NCBI RefSeq assembly: GCF_003590795.1
Contig: NZ_QYUL01000002.1
Location: 1,109,001-1,173,000 of the forward strand
Direction: 5' to 3'
Origin: Azospirillum cavernae
GTDB taxonomy: Bacteria; Pseudomonadota; Alphaproteobacteria; Azospirillales; Azospirillaceae
Length of the DNA: 64,000 bases
The notes beneath the pieces were generated by a model, which saw nothing but the letters and a program-made list of their open reading frames with translations, did no database searches and was not told the DNA's origin. Shown here one piece after another: positions 36,195 to 45,280 of the stretch; the first letter of the stretch is position 1, and each line of letters begins with the position of its first letter. The position numbers and the translations under genes are program-made.

Positions 36195-36656
36195 CTACTT
36201 CCTCCGCTGAAACAAAACCTTGCCGTCCACCCGGGGCAGCAGGCGGATGGCGTAGGGGCTGGTCTGGGTCAGCGCCACCGCCTCGGTCGGGCCAGGCACC
36301 CGCTCGTGGTAGCCGACGCGCAGGCCGCCGTCCGTCGTCTGGGCGCCGTCGATGACCACGCCGAACCCGGCGCTGTCGCGGGGACCGAGGAAGACCGCCG
36401 CCGCCATGCGGTCGCCGGGCAGGCTGACCGGCGCGGCCTCGCCCACCCGCGCCCACAGGTCGTTCCACTCCTGCGCGGTGCGGGCGACGATCTGGGCACG
36501 TTCGGCGGCAAGGCTGCGGTCGCCCCGCCAATAGGTTCCGGCGGGGGCGTCGGCGGGAACGACGAGATCCGCGCCGCGATCCGATCCACTGGTTTGACAG
36601 GCGGTCAAGGACAGCGCGCCGAGCAACAGAAGGGGGAAGGAGCGGCGGCGGATCAT
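36195..36656 (-). CDS. PrcB-domain lipoprotein
   Basis: A 153-residue lipoprotein. The start at 36656 gives a signal peptide with lipobox LTAC (LLLLGALSLTACQTS). The mature part contains the PrcB C-terminal-type domain: EWNDLWARVG, then RMAAAVFLGPRDSAGFGVVIDG and YHERVPGP. The name comes from a subunit of a Treponema protease complex; here the role is unknown. It is translated just after an amidohydrolase gene (five bases between them), so the two share a transcript. Confidence 0.82.
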   Translation of the reverse strand: MIRRRSFPLLLLGALSLTACQTSGSDRGADLVVPADAPAGTYWRGDRSLAAERAQIVARTAQEWNDLWARVGEAAPVSLPGDRMAAAVFLGPRDSAGFGVVIDGAQTTDGGLRVGYHERVPGPTEAVALTQTSPYAIRLLPRVDGKVLFQRRK

Positions 36657-36661
36657 GCGGG

Positions 36662-37849
36662 TCAAGCGCTCCGGGGCAGCAGCGTTTCGACCAGGGAGGC
36701 CCAATAGCTGGCCCCGGTGGTCAAAATCGCGTCGTTGAAATCATAATGCGGGTTGTGCAGGCGGCAGCCCGGCCCGCTGTGCCCGCCATGGCCAAGCCAG
36801 ATGTAGGCGCCGGGCCGCTGCTGAAGCATATAGCCGAAATCCTCCGCCGCCATGGTCGGCGGCGGCGCCCAGACGACATTGTCCGATCCCACGACTTGGG
36901 CGGCGATCTCGGCGGCGCGGCGGGCCTCCGGCTCGGTGTTGATGGTGGCGGGGTAGCCGCCGGGGCGGATGTTGACCACCGCCTTCGCGCCGAACCCTTC
37001 GGCGATGCTGGTCGCCAGATGGGCGAGCTGGGTCTTGATGCGGCTGCGCGTCTGTTCGGAAAAGGTGCGCATGGTGCCGCGCAGCGCCGCGCTGTCGGGG
37101 ATGACGTTGTAGGCGGTTCCGGCGTCCACCATGGTGATCGACAAAACGGCGCTGTCGGCGGGGTCGGTGCCACGGCTGATGAGGCTTTGCGCCGCCGTGA
37201 CGATGTGGGCGGCGACCAGAACCGGGTCGATGCCCCGGTGCGGCATGGCGGCGTGCGCGCCGTGGCCGCTGACGATGATTTCAAACTGGTCGGCGGCGGC
37301 CATCACCGGGCCGGGATGGACGGCGATCTTGCCCGCCGCCAGTTCCGGCCAATTGTGCAGGCCATAGACCTGCTCGCAGTCGAATTGCTCGAACAACCCA
37401 TCCTCGATCATCTTGCGACCGCCGCCCTGGCCTTCCTCGGCGGGCTGGAAGATGAAGTGGATGGTTCCGTCGAAATTGCGGGTTTCCGCCAGATAGCGGG
37501 CCGCCCCCAGCAGCATGGTGGTGTGGCCGTCATGGCCGCAGGCGTGCATCTTGCCGGGATGGCGCGAGGCGTAATCGAAGTCGTTCGCTTCCGGCATCGG
37601 CAGCGCGTCCATGTCGGCGCGCAGGCCGATGGCGCGCCCGCTGCCGGTTTCCAGCCCTTTCAGCGTGCCGACGACGCCGGTTTTAGCCAGACCGCGATGC
37701 ACCGTGATGTTGCCGAATTCCGCCAGCTTGGCGGCGACGATGTCGGAGGTGCGGTTTTCCTCGAACCCCAATTCGGGATGGGCGTGGATGTCGCGCCGCC
37801 AAGCGGTCATGTCGGTCTGGAGCGCGGCGATCTTGTCGATGATGGGCAT
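36662..37849 (-). CDS. M20-family amidohydrolase (hippurate hydrolase / N-acyl amino acid deacylase type)
   Basis: A 395-residue metallo-amidohydrolase. Metal-binding and catalytic parts are visible: HAHPELGFEE, HACGHDGHTTMLLGAARYL, FQPAEEGQGGG and the lid-domain His in GHGAHAAMPHRGIDPV. The start at 37849 (MPIIDKIAALQTDMTAWRRDIH) matches the usual N-terminus; the frame continues to 37963. It hydrolyses N-acyl or N-carbamoyl amino acids in the cytoplasm; exact specificity is unknown. It lies between a GST gene and the PrcB lipoprotein gene on the same strand. Confidence 0.92.
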   Translation of the reverse strand: MPIIDKIAALQTDMTAWRRDIHAHPELGFEENRTSDIVAAKLAEFGNITVHRGLAKTGVVGTLKGLETGSGRAIGLRADMDALPMPEANDFDYASRHPGKMHACGHDGHTTMLLGAARYLAETRNFDGTIHFIFQPAEEGQGGGRKMIEDGLFEQFDCEQVYGLHNWPELAAGKIAVHPGPVMAAADQFEIIVSGHGAHAAMPHRGIDPVLVAAHIVTAAQSLISRGTDPADSAVLSITMVDAGTAYNVIPDSAALRGTMRTFSEQTRSRIKTQLAHLATSIAEGFGAKAVVNIRPGGYPATINTEPEARRAAEIAAQVVGSDNVVWAPPPTMAAEDFGYMLQQRPGAYIWLGHGGHSGPGCRLHNPHYDFNDAILTTGASYWASLVETLLPRSA

Positions 37850-37913
37850 GTCTCGAAACGCTTCTTTTTGCGATGCTTGTGTGGGAAAGGCCCGGTTTTC
37901 ACGCGGGCGATGG

Positions 37914-38531
37914 TCAGTCGGGAACCTGCATGCCGCGTTGCACCGCCGGACGCGCGGCGACAAGGTCGTGCCAGCGCTTCAGGTTGGGGAAACGATCCAG
38001 CAGGCTGCCGCCCGCGACCGCCGCCGCCGCGATGAAGGGGAAACAGGCGATGTCGGCGATGGAAAAGCTGTTGGCGAGATGCTCGACCGCGCCCAGACGT
38101 TCGTCCAGCGCGCCGTAGCAGCGCATCAACTCGCCCTTGTAAAGGTCGATGGCGTAGGGGATCTTTTCCGGGGCGCGGACGGAAAAGCGCAGCATGTCCA
38201 CCGCCGTCGGCCCCAGATCGCTGATGCCCAGCATGAACCAGCTCATCGCTTCGGCCTTGTCGTCCAGGCTGTCGGGAATGAGGCGTCCGGTGCGTTCGGC
38301 GAAATGCAGCATGATCGCGCCCGATCCGAACATCCGCCGGACCTTGCCGCCGGGCAGCTCTTCGACCAGCGCCGGGATCTTGGTGATCGGGCTGATCGCC
38401 AGAAAATCGGGCCGCTTGTTCTCCCCCGCCTGCAAATCGACCCGGTGGACCTTGTAGGTCACGCCGAGTTCTTCCAACAGGATGGACGCCTTGCGTCCGT
38501 TGGGCGTGGGGAAGGTGTAGAGCGTAATCAT
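37914..38531 (-). CDS. Glutathione S-transferase (YfcG/Nu-like)
   Basis: A 205-residue GST. The N-terminal thioredoxin-like domain starts MITLYTFPTPNGRKASILLEEL; TPNG is the active-site turn of YfcG/YghU-type enzymes, which use a Thr/Asn pair rather than Tyr, Ser or Cys. The glutathione-binding part reads KIPALVEEL...FGSGAIMLHFAERTG. A helical C-terminal domain follows. Disulfide reductase activity, as in YfcG, is possible. The start at 38531 is chosen; the amidohydrolase gene follows 64 bases downstream. Confidence 0.9.
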   Translation of the reverse strand: MITLYTFPTPNGRKASILLEELGVTYKVHRVDLQAGENKRPDFLAISPITKIPALVEELPGGKVRRMFGSGAIMLHFAERTGRLIPDSLDDKAEAMSWFMLGISDLGPTAVDMLRFSVRAPEKIPYAIDLYKGELMRCYGALDERLGAVEHLANSFSIADIACFPFIAAAAVAGGSLLDRFPNLKRWHDLVAARPAVQRGMQVPD

Positions 38532-38785
38532 CGGAGCCGGTTCCTCCCGCCGCGAACAGGGTGACGCGGCTGCATGCGTCACTCTGGCCGATTTGTCGGC
38601 GCAACGCCAGAGGGCGCCGCTGGGGAATTGCCGCGCGCAGGTAAGGATACATTTTCATAAAATGCCGAATAATTTTGTGCGAGAGCGCGCAGGACTCCCC
38701 CCGTCCCCCCGTATGTCTGGATATCAGGGCGCCTTTCGGTCAACCGCCGCCGGACGCCAGGCCATTTCCCGGGGGGCATCCGGCC

Positions 38786-39922
38786 ATGATTTCCTCACTC
38801 GGCAGTTACGGGAGCAGCGGCACGACGTCGATGCTCCAAAAGTTCTTCTCCAAGGCGGACGCGAACAGCGATTCGTCCCTGTCGAAGGACGAGTTGGTCA
38901 GCTCCCTCAGCAAATCCGACAAAACGTCGAGCGTCAGCGGCGGCAAGCTGTCCTCGGCGGTCGATGATCTGGTCAGCAGCCTGGATTCAGACTCGAACGG
39001 CTCGCTCAGTTCGACGGAGTTCAGCTCCTTCGCCAGCCAGTTCGACTACAGCAGCGGCAGCACACTGTTGGCGGCGCAAGAGGCCAGCAGCCAGCAGCGC
39101 TTCCAAAGCTTTTACTCCAGCCTGGACAGCGACAGCAGCGGCGGCGTCAGCCAGGACGAGTTGAGTTCGGCGATGTCCTCGGCCCTGTCCTCCTCGGGAT
39201 CATCGTCGTCGTCCTCTTCCAGCGCATCTTCCAGCACGGCGGCGTCGGAGCTGTTCAGCAGCCTGGACAGCGACAGCGATGGATCGGTGTCGAGCGACGA
39301 ATTGTCGAGCGCGATGAAGGCGGCGGAAAGCCAACGCCGCCCGCCGCCGCCGCCCGCGAACGATCAGACCTCGGCGTCGGACAGCTCGTCCGACCCGTTC
39401 CAGAGTCTTTACTCCAGCCTGGACAGCGACAGCAGCGGCGGCGTCAGTCAGGATGAGCTGAGTTCGGCGGTGTCGTCCTACCTGTCCTCCTCCGAACAAT
39501 CCTCCTCGACCGACAGCAGCGCGCTGTCGTCCGACCTGTTCAGCAGTCTGGACAGCGACAGCGATGGATCGGTCTCGCAGGATGAGTTGAGCAGCGCCCT
39601 GAAGGCCGCCGAGAGCCAGCGTCCGCCGCCGCCGATGGGGCCGCCGCCCGCCAACGACGCCGGATCGTCGAGCGACACGGCGTCGAGCGACTCCGCCACG
39701 TCGAGCAGCTCGTCGACGTCGAGCGCGTCGTCCACCGCCTCGGCCAGTTCGTCCAGCACCTATGATCCTCTGGACACCAACCAGGATGGTTACGTGTCGG
39801 CGGAAGAGCGGCTGGCGGGCGCGACCGGATCGACCAGCCAGCAAAGCGGCGTGAAATCCAGCCGCCTGAGCAGCGACACCCTGCGCTTCCTGATGAGCAG
39901 CATGAACGAAGTCGCGGCGTAA
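38786..39922 (+). CDS. Serine-rich protein with seven EF-hand loops
   Basis: A 378-residue acidic, serine-rich protein without a clear signal peptide. EF-hand loops (12 residues each) are at about 24-35, 67-78, 114-125, 160-171, 212-223, 255-266 and 329-340, for example DSDSDGSVSSDE and DTNQDGYVSAEE. Residues 106-192 and 204-290 are tandem copies of one module (two loops plus a Pro-rich PPPPPANDQ end). Long Ser runs separate the modules. It should bind several calcium ions; function is unknown. The start at 38786 is chosen (MISSLGSYG); upstream codons do not look coding. Confidence 0.8.
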   Translation: MISSLGSYGSSGTTSMLQKFFSKADANSDSSLSKDELVSSLSKSDKTSSVSGGKLSSAVDDLVSSLDSDSNGSLSSTEFSSFASQFDYSSGSTLLAAQEASSQQRFQSFYSSLDSDSSGGVSQDELSSAMSSALSSSGSSSSSSSSASSSTAASELFSSLDSDSDGSVSSDELSSAMKAAESQRRPPPPPANDQTSASDSSSDPFQSLYSSLDSDSSGGVSQDELSSAVSSYLSSSEQSSSTDSSALSSDLFSSLDSDSDGSVSQDELSSALKAAESQRPPPPMGPPPANDAGSSSDTASSDSATSSSSSTSSASSTASASSSSTYDPLDTNQDGYVSAEERLAGATGSTSQQSGVKSSRLSSDTLRFLMSSMNEVAA

Positions 39923-39957
39923 CGCGGCTCAACCCAACGTTTTTTGGGACGGAAACG

Positions 39958-39994
39958 GAAAAGGGGCTGATGGCGCTTCACCATCAGCCCCTTT
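39958..39994. terminator. Bidirectional intrinsic terminator
   Basis: An 11-bp perfect stem, GGGGCTGATGG (39963-39973) and CCATCAGCCCC (39981-39991), is flanked by AAAA on the left and TTT on the right. It lies between the convergent EF-hand and hemN genes and can serve both. Confidence 0.75.
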
Positions 39995-40044
39995 CCGTGC
40001 CGGGATCGTTCGGACGTCAACCGCCCGGCGCTTTAAGCCCAACC

Positions 40045-41460
40045 TTACACCGCCCGGCTGTGCCGCCCGGCGCCGCTGGCCAGATGGGTGTCGAAGCGGG
40101 CGGCGACGATCCGCATCAGCGGGCGCGCGGCCTCCGGCACATGGACGCGGCGGCCTTCGATCACCGCGACGCCGTCGGCGACCAGATCGGCCATGTCGGC
40201 CAATTCGGCGTCGAACAGGCTTTCCTCCTGGCCATGGGCCTTGGCGACGGCCCCGGCGTCGACCGACAGGTCGCACATCAACCGCATAATCAAATCGCGG
40301 CGCAAACGGTCGTCGTCGGTCAGGGCGATGCCCTTGGCGGTCGGCAGGCGGCCTTCCTCAATCGCCGTTGCGTATTGGTCGAACGGCACGGCGTTCTGGA
40401 CATAGCCCTGCGGCAGCGCCCCGATGGAGGACGCGCCAAAGCCCAACAGAACCTCCGCGTCGTCGGTGGTGTAGCCCTGGAAATTGCGGCCCAGACGCCC
40501 TTCCTCCTGCTGGATCGCCAGCTCGTCGCCGGGGCGGGCGAAATGGTCCAGCCCGATGGCGCGGTATCCGGCGGCGTCCAGCGTGTCGGCGATGGCGGCG
40601 AACTGCTCCCAGCGGCCCAGCGTGTCGGCGAGAACCGACTCGTCGATCTTCTTCTGGTGCGTCTTCATCCACGGCACATGGGCGTAGCCGAAGACCGACA
40701 GGCGATCCGGCGCCATCTCCAGCGCGATTTCGGCGGAGCGGGCAACGCTTTCCACAGACTGGTGCGGCAGGCCGTACATCAGATCCAGATTGACGTTGTC
40801 GATGCCCGCGTCGCGCAGCCAGCCCAGCGCTTGCTCGGTGGTTTCGCGCGGCTGCACGCGGTTGATCGCCTCTTGCACCGTCGGGTCGAAATCCTGCACG
40901 CCGAGCGAGGCGCGGTTGACTCCGGCGCGGCCCAGAGCCGCCGCCATCGCCGCCGTCAGGGTGCGCGGGTCGATCTCGATGGCGAGTTCGGCGTCGGCGG
41001 CGACGTCGAACCGGCTTCGCATCAGGTCGAACAGCGGCCCGACATCCTCGGGGGCCATCATGGTCGGGGTGCCGCCGCCGAAATGGATGTGGCGCACCGC
41101 CAGCCGACCAGGGATGCGGTCGGCCACCATGGCGATCTCGCGGCGCAGATGGCCGAGATATTCGGCGATCGGGGCGTAGCGCGCGACGATCTTGGTGTGG
41201 CAGCCGCAGTACCAGCACATCTGGTGGCAGAAGGGGATGTGCAGATAAAGCGAGCCGGAGCGGCTGAGGTCCATCGCCTCCAGCCAGCCGCCATAGACGT
41301 CGGCGTTCACGGCGGGGGTGAAGTGCGGCGCCGTCGGGTAGCTGGTGTAACGCGGCACCCGCAGCCCGTCATATTTGGCGAGCAGGGCGGCGTCCACCGA
41401 CGCGGCGGAGGAGCGGGCCAGGGACCGGGCGGCGACGGGGGAGGAGGCGAGTGCGTTCAT
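40045..41460 (-). CDS. hemN: Oxygen-independent coproporphyrinogen III oxidase HemN
   Basis: A 471-residue radical SAM enzyme that makes protoporphyrinogen IX without oxygen, in haem (and bacteriochlorophyll) synthesis. The iron-sulfur motif is CHQMCWYCGCHTKI (CxxxCxxC), followed by HFGGGTPTMM and the C-terminal HemN part. The N-terminus PRYTSYPTAPHFTPAV is diagnostic for HemN rather than HemW. The start at 41460 is preferred over the upstream ATG at 41505, since the FNR-type site lies between them and would be inside the longer frame. Confidence 0.95.
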   Translation of the reverse strand: MNALASSPVAARSLARSSAASVDAALLAKYDGLRVPRYTSYPTAPHFTPAVNADVYGGWLEAMDLSRSGSLYLHIPFCHQMCWYCGCHTKIVARYAPIAEYLGHLRREIAMVADRIPGRLAVRHIHFGGGTPTMMAPEDVGPLFDLMRSRFDVAADAELAIEIDPRTLTAAMAAALGRAGVNRASLGVQDFDPTVQEAINRVQPRETTEQALGWLRDAGIDNVNLDLMYGLPHQSVESVARSAEIALEMAPDRLSVFGYAHVPWMKTHQKKIDESVLADTLGRWEQFAAIADTLDAAGYRAIGLDHFARPGDELAIQQEEGRLGRNFQGYTTDDAEVLLGFGASSIGALPQGYVQNAVPFDQYATAIEEGRLPTAKGIALTDDDRLRRDLIMRLMCDLSVDAGAVAKAHGQEESLFDAELADMADLVADGVAVIEGRRVHVPEAARPLMRIVAARFDTHLASGAGRHSRAV

Positions 41461-41496
41461 GGGCGACAGAGTGCCGCAGGCGGGGCGGATCTTTCC

Positions 41497-41510
41497 TTGA
41501 TCCACGTCAA
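41497..41510 (-). promoter_or_regulatory. FNR/FixK-type box upstream of hemN
   Basis: On the minus strand it reads TTGAC-GTGG-ATCAA, one base off the FNR consensus TTGAT-NNNN-ATCAA. Its near edge is 36 bases from the hemN ATG. Anaerobic induction of hemN by an FNR-type regulator is well known in proteobacteria. Confidence 0.7.
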
Positions 41511-41538
41511 GCTTTGGAGAGCGTTTTGCGGAGGTTGC

Positions 41539-41973
41539 TTACGGATCCGGCGGGCGTCCGCCCAGCCGCTCCTCCAGATGCGCGTGCAGCAGATTGACGT
41601 TCATCCGGTTGGCCTTGAACGCGACGTCAAAGATCGTGCCGATCACCGGAACCGACCCGAACAGCCAGTCGATCCCGACATTCAGCAGCATCCGCAGGAT
41701 CAGCGATTTCGGCACGTCGAAGCGCGTGGCCTCATAGACGATCCACAGCGAGACGAAGGCCGTCAGCGTGTCGCCGACCACCGGGGCCAGACTGGCCAGC
41801 CCATCCAGGCCGATCCGCACGCGGATGATGGGAATCCGCCAACGCGTGTCCATCAGGCGGGCCAGCCAACGCAGCCGCTCCAGCCGCCGGAAATCGACGG
41901 CCATCGGCGGGCGGGGCCGGTCGGCGGGAAAACCGGCGGCGGCGGCGCGGCGGCGGGCGCGGGTGAGGTTCAT
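41539..41973 (-). CDS. DUF4112 domain protein
   Basis: A 144-residue protein with a DUF4112 domain: RVRIGLDGLASLAPVVGDTLTAFVSLWIVYEATRFDVPKS, then LRMLLNVGIDWLFGSVPVIGTIFDVAFKANRMNVNLL. Two or three hydrophobic segments suggest a membrane location. The function of the family is unknown. The start at 41973 (MNLTRARRR) is chosen over the frame start at 42036. It lies between nhaA and hemN, all on the minus strand. Confidence 0.87.
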   Translation of the reverse strand: MNLTRARRRAAAAGFPADRPRPPMAVDFRRLERLRWLARLMDTRWRIPIIRVRIGLDGLASLAPVVGDTLTAFVSLWIVYEATRFDVPKSLILRMLLNVGIDWLFGSVPVIGTIFDVAFKANRMNVNLLHAHLEERLGGRPPDP

Positions 41974-42072
41974 CGGCGACACCGGACGGGGGCGGGGCAA
42001 CCTGAACAAGATGGGGCGCGCGCGCCGACGCGCCAATGGCGCGCAAGCGCATAGGCGGTCTGGCGAGGGGCT

Positions 42073-43260
42073 TTACCGGCGCGTGGTCGAACCCGCCCCC
42101 AGCAACAGCAGATACCCGACCAGGGCCGAGGCGATGGAGCCGGTCAGCACGCCCAACCGCACCGCCACCGTGTGGGCCGGGTCGGGGAAGGCCAGCGTGC
42201 CGATGAACAGGCTCATGGTGAAGCCGATGCCGGTCAGCACGGCGACGCCATAGACCTGCGTCCAGGACGCCCCGGCGGGCAGGCGGGCCAGACCCGACCG
42301 CACCGCCAGCCAGACGGCCAGATACACCCCGACCTGCTTGCCGATGAACAGGCCCAGCGCGATGCCCAGCGGCACCGGGGCCAGCAGGCTCGCCGGGGTG
42401 ATCCCGGCCAGCGGCACCCCGGCGTTGGCCAGGGCGAAGATCGGCATGATGGCGAAGGCGACCCAGGGGTGCAGCGCGTGCTCCAGCCGCAGCAGCGGGG
42501 CCTCGTCAAGCGCGCGCTGCGCGCTGCGCACGGGATCGCGCAAGGGGATGGCGAAGGCCAGCGCCACCCCAGCCAGCGTGGCGTGAACGCCCGACTTCAG
42601 CACGCAGACCCACAGGACCAGCCCCAGCAGCATGTAAGGCGTCAGCGACCGCACCCCGGCCCGGTTCAGCAGATACAGGCCCAGTCCGGCCAACCCCGCC
42701 AGACCCAGCGCCAGCGGGACAAAGCCGTGGCTGTAAAACACCGCGATGATCACGATGGCGCCCAGATCATCCATGATCGCCAGCGCCAACAGGAAGATGC
42801 GCAGGCTGGCGGGAACCCGCGCGCCCAGCAGCGCCAGAACGCCGACGGCAAAGGCGATGTCGGTCGCCGCCGGAATGGCCCAGCCCTGCAACGCCCCCGG
42901 CTCGTTCTGGGCGAAGGCGCAATAGACCAGGGCCGGGGCCGCCATGCCGCCCAGCGCGGCGATGCCGGGCAGCATCGCCTTGGCCCGGCTCGACAGCTCG
43001 CCCTGCAAGACCTCGCGCTTGATCTCCAACCCGACCAGCAGGAAGAAGATCGCCATCAAGCCGTCGTTGATCCACAGGATCAGCGGCTTGTCCAAGCCGA
43101 CCCCGCCCGCCGTCATGGTGACGGGCATGGCGAGCGCCGCCTCGTACAACGGCGCGGCGGGGGAGTTGGCCAGGATCAGGGCCAGCGCCGCCGCGATCAT
43201 AAGAGCCACGCCGCTGGCGCTTTCGGTTTTCAGGAAGGCGCCAACGCGCGACAAGCTCAT
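42073..43260 (-). CDS. nhaA: Na+/H+ antiporter NhaA
   Basis: A 395-residue inner-membrane antiporter with about twelve hydrophobic segments. NhaA landmarks are present: FLLVGLEIKREVLQGELSSR, AIPAATDIAFAVGVLALLG with the motif carrying Asp163-type residues, and LAIMDDLGAIVIIAVFYS with the two ion-binding Asp. It exports sodium in exchange for protons, important at alkaline pH. The start at 43260 (MSLSRVGAFLKTESASG) is the conserved N-terminus; the frame is open to 43428. Confidence 0.95.
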   Translation of the reverse strand: MSLSRVGAFLKTESASGVALMIAAALALILANSPAAPLYEAALAMPVTMTAGGVGLDKPLILWINDGLMAIFFLLVGLEIKREVLQGELSSRAKAMLPGIAALGGMAAPALVYCAFAQNEPGALQGWAIPAATDIAFAVGVLALLGARVPASLRIFLLALAIMDDLGAIVIIAVFYSHGFVPLALGLAGLAGLGLYLLNRAGVRSLTPYMLLGLVLWVCVLKSGVHATLAGVALAFAIPLRDPVRSAQRALDEAPLLRLEHALHPWVAFAIMPIFALANAGVPLAGITPASLLAPVPLGIALGLFIGKQVGVYLAVWLAVRSGLARLPAGASWTQVYGVAVLTGIGFTMSLFIGTLAFPDPAHTVAVRLGVLTGSIASALVGYLLLLGAGSTTRR

Positions 43261-43623
43261 CTCTCGTGCCTCGGATGGGGAAGGGGCTGTTTGGATGTAA
43301 GGCGAATGGCGGCGGGTTGAAAGCGGAACCGGCGGTTGGTGGGGGGCCGCCCGTCGAATCCGGGTCAGCGGCGAAGTGACGCGCCGGGCCGCCGTGATCG
43401 TTTCTTTTGAAAGGATATCAAGGGCCAACCCGGGGGAAACCCAGCCGGGGCGGTCATTGTGCGTCTGCGTCTATGCGGTTTGGCGAGTCGCGTTCGATCC
43501 AAAAGAAAATCAGAATATACGCAAGACAAAAAGAAGACCGCCGTCACGGCCCTCGGCCCTTTCGCTGAGGGGAATGTCCGGGATGGTCGCGGCGAGCGGC
43601 GCCTCACCCATGGGAGGACCATC
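43261..43623. other. Gene-free divergent region
   Basis: These 363 bases separate nhaA from the small zinc-finger-like gene. They should hold both promoters, but no box pair was convincing. The stretch 43490-43535 is A-rich. No riboswitch or RNA gene is seen. Confidence 0.5.
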
Positions 43624-43863
43624 ATGAACAATCTCTATTGCGCCTGCTGTGGGCGACCCTTTGTCCGCCTGTCGGCGCGCGGGCCGACTCCCTGCTATTG
43701 CTCGCGCGATTGCCGTTTGCAGATGGCGGCGCGGCGTCGCGCTTGGTTGGCGGTCGCCGCGCCATCCGCCCAAACGGCCAGCCCGCCGGGCGCGGCCAAC
43801 GCCAGTCAACCATCTGTTGTGTGGGAGTGGGAGCGCGCGAACGCGGGGCGGCGCGTCGCCTGA
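43624..43863 (+). CDS. Small putative zinc-binding protein
   Basis: A 79-residue protein. The N-terminal half has two cysteine pairs, LYCACCGRPF and CYCSRDCRLQ, which fit a small zinc ribbon. The C-terminal half is Ala-rich and probably disordered. A GGGAGG site lies four bases before the ATG, and the codon use fits the genome. The family is not recognised; cysteine spacing resembles small CxxC...CxxxC proteins of alphaproteobacteria. Confidence 0.65.
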   Translation: MNNLYCACCGRPFVRLSARGPTPCYCSRDCRLQMAARRRAWLAVAAPSAQTASPPGAANASQPSVVWEWERANAGRRVA

Positions 43864-44032
43864 AACGCGGCGGCGTCGCGGGGCAGGATGAAATCGGTCG
43901 ATTTGAAATGATTCTGTCACCGAGACCATGCTCTTTGGTCCGGTGCCGGAAAATCCGACATACCCCCCTTCAAGGGACGCGCGGGCATCCCCATGTGCAG
44001 ACGCATCCCTAGACCTGATGGTTGCTGCGATC

Positions 44033-45118
44033 ATGACTGAGAACACCCGACCTACCACCGTTTCCCCGACGTCTGTTGTGCCGACCAGCGGCGTTTCAGC
44101 GTCGGGCGCACGGCGTTTGACCGCCGTGGCGGTTGCTTTGATGATGGCGCTGTCGGCGGGAAGCGCTGACGCCCGCGCCGCGAAAAGCACGTCGTCCGGC
44201 AGCCGTGGGGAGCGCACCACCAGCGCCCCGGCGGCCACCAACACGGCGCCGAGCACGGCGGCCCCGATGGAGCGCACCGCCGCCCCGGCCGCTCAGCCCG
44301 GCGCGCAGCGTCCGACCGCTCCGGCGGCGGCTCCGGCCCAATCCGGCGGTTTCTTCCGGGGCGGCGGCTTTATGTCCGGCCTCATGGGCGGTCTGATTGG
44401 CGCGGGCATCGGCGCGATGCTGTTCGGCGGCGGTTTCTTCGAGGGGTTGGGCAGCTTCGCCGGAATCCTCGGTTTCATCCTTCAGATCGCCGTGGTCGCC
44501 CTCCTGGTGCGTTTGGCGGTGGGGTTCTTCCGCAACCGTTCCGCCCGCGCGTCGGGCGCGCCGCTGGGGGCCACCCCGGCTTATGCCGGCGGCCCGCTCA
44601 ATCGCGACGCGACGGAGGCCGGTTTCAACCCGCAGCAAGGCGGCGGCCCGCTGGGCGCTGGTTCGCTTGGAGGTGGTTCGACCGGCCGCGCCGCGTCGCG
44701 CCAGCCCGACGAGATCGGCGTGCAGCCTGCGGATTATGAAGCGTTCGAGCGGCTGCTGGTCGGCGTTCAAACCGCCTATGGCCGTGAGGACCTCGATGAG
44801 CTGAACCGTCTGGCGACGCCGGAAATGCTGTCTTATTTCAGCGGCGATCTGGCCGACAACAAGGCCAAGGGCGTCGTCAACAAGGTGTCGGACGTCGCGC
44901 TGTTGCAGGGCGATTTGTCGGAAGCCTGGCGCGAGGGCAACGTCGAATACGCCACGGTGGCGATGCGCTTCTCGCTGATCGACGTCACGCTGGACCGCGC
45001 GTCGGGCCGCGTGGTGGAGGGCGACGCCAGCCGCCCGTCCGAGGCGACGGAGCTGTGGACCTTCGTCCGTCCGCTGGGCGGCGCCTGGCATCTGTCGGCG
45101 ATCCAGCAGACCCGCTGA
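44033..45118 (+). CDS. Tim44-like domain protein
   Basis: A protein of 361 residues from the ATG at 44033; the frame is open to 43928. A hydrophobic stretch near residue 30 (AVAVALMMALSAGSADA) is a signal peptide or anchor. Then comes an Ala/Pro-rich linker, a Gly-rich hydrophobic hairpin (GGGFMSGLMGGLIGAGIGAMLFGGG) with an adjacent membrane segment (ILGFILQIAVVALLVRLAVGFF), and a C-terminal Tim44-like domain (YEAFERLLVGVQTAYGREDLDELNRLATPEMLSYF...). In bacteria such proteins are membrane-associated and of unclear function. A strong terminator follows. Confidence 0.87.
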   Translation: MTENTRPTTVSPTSVVPTSGVSASGARRLTAVAVALMMALSAGSADARAAKSTSSGSRGERTTSAPAATNTAPSTAAPMERTAAPAAQPGAQRPTAPAAAPAQSGGFFRGGGFMSGLMGGLIGAGIGAMLFGGGFFEGLGSFAGILGFILQIAVVALLVRLAVGFFRNRSARASGAPLGATPAYAGGPLNRDATEAGFNPQQGGGPLGAGSLGGGSTGRAASRQPDEIGVQPADYEAFERLLVGVQTAYGREDLDELNRLATPEMLSYFSGDLADNKAKGVVNKVSDVALLQGDLSEAWREGNVEYATVAMRFSLIDVTLDRASGRVVEGDASRPSEATELWTFVRPLGGAWHLSAIQQTR

Positions 45119-45147
45119 CGGGCGCAGGGATAGGGTTGAAAAAAGAA

Positions 45148-45178
45148 CGCCCCGGCTGTCAGGCCGGGGTGTTTTTTT
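45148..45178 (+). terminator. Intrinsic terminator of the Tim44-like gene
   Basis: CCCCGGC...GCCGGGG stem (45150-45156 and 45163-45169, extended by one pair) is followed by GTGTTTTTTT. It lies 30 bases after the stop codon. Confidence 0.85.
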
Positions 45179-45280
45179 GTGGTCGGTTTGTTGTCGGGTC
45201 GGTTTGTTGGAGACGGGACAAACCGACCGCCGTCCGACGTGCGACGGCGACCGTTCCGACCAAGCGCGGACGCCTGCCGC

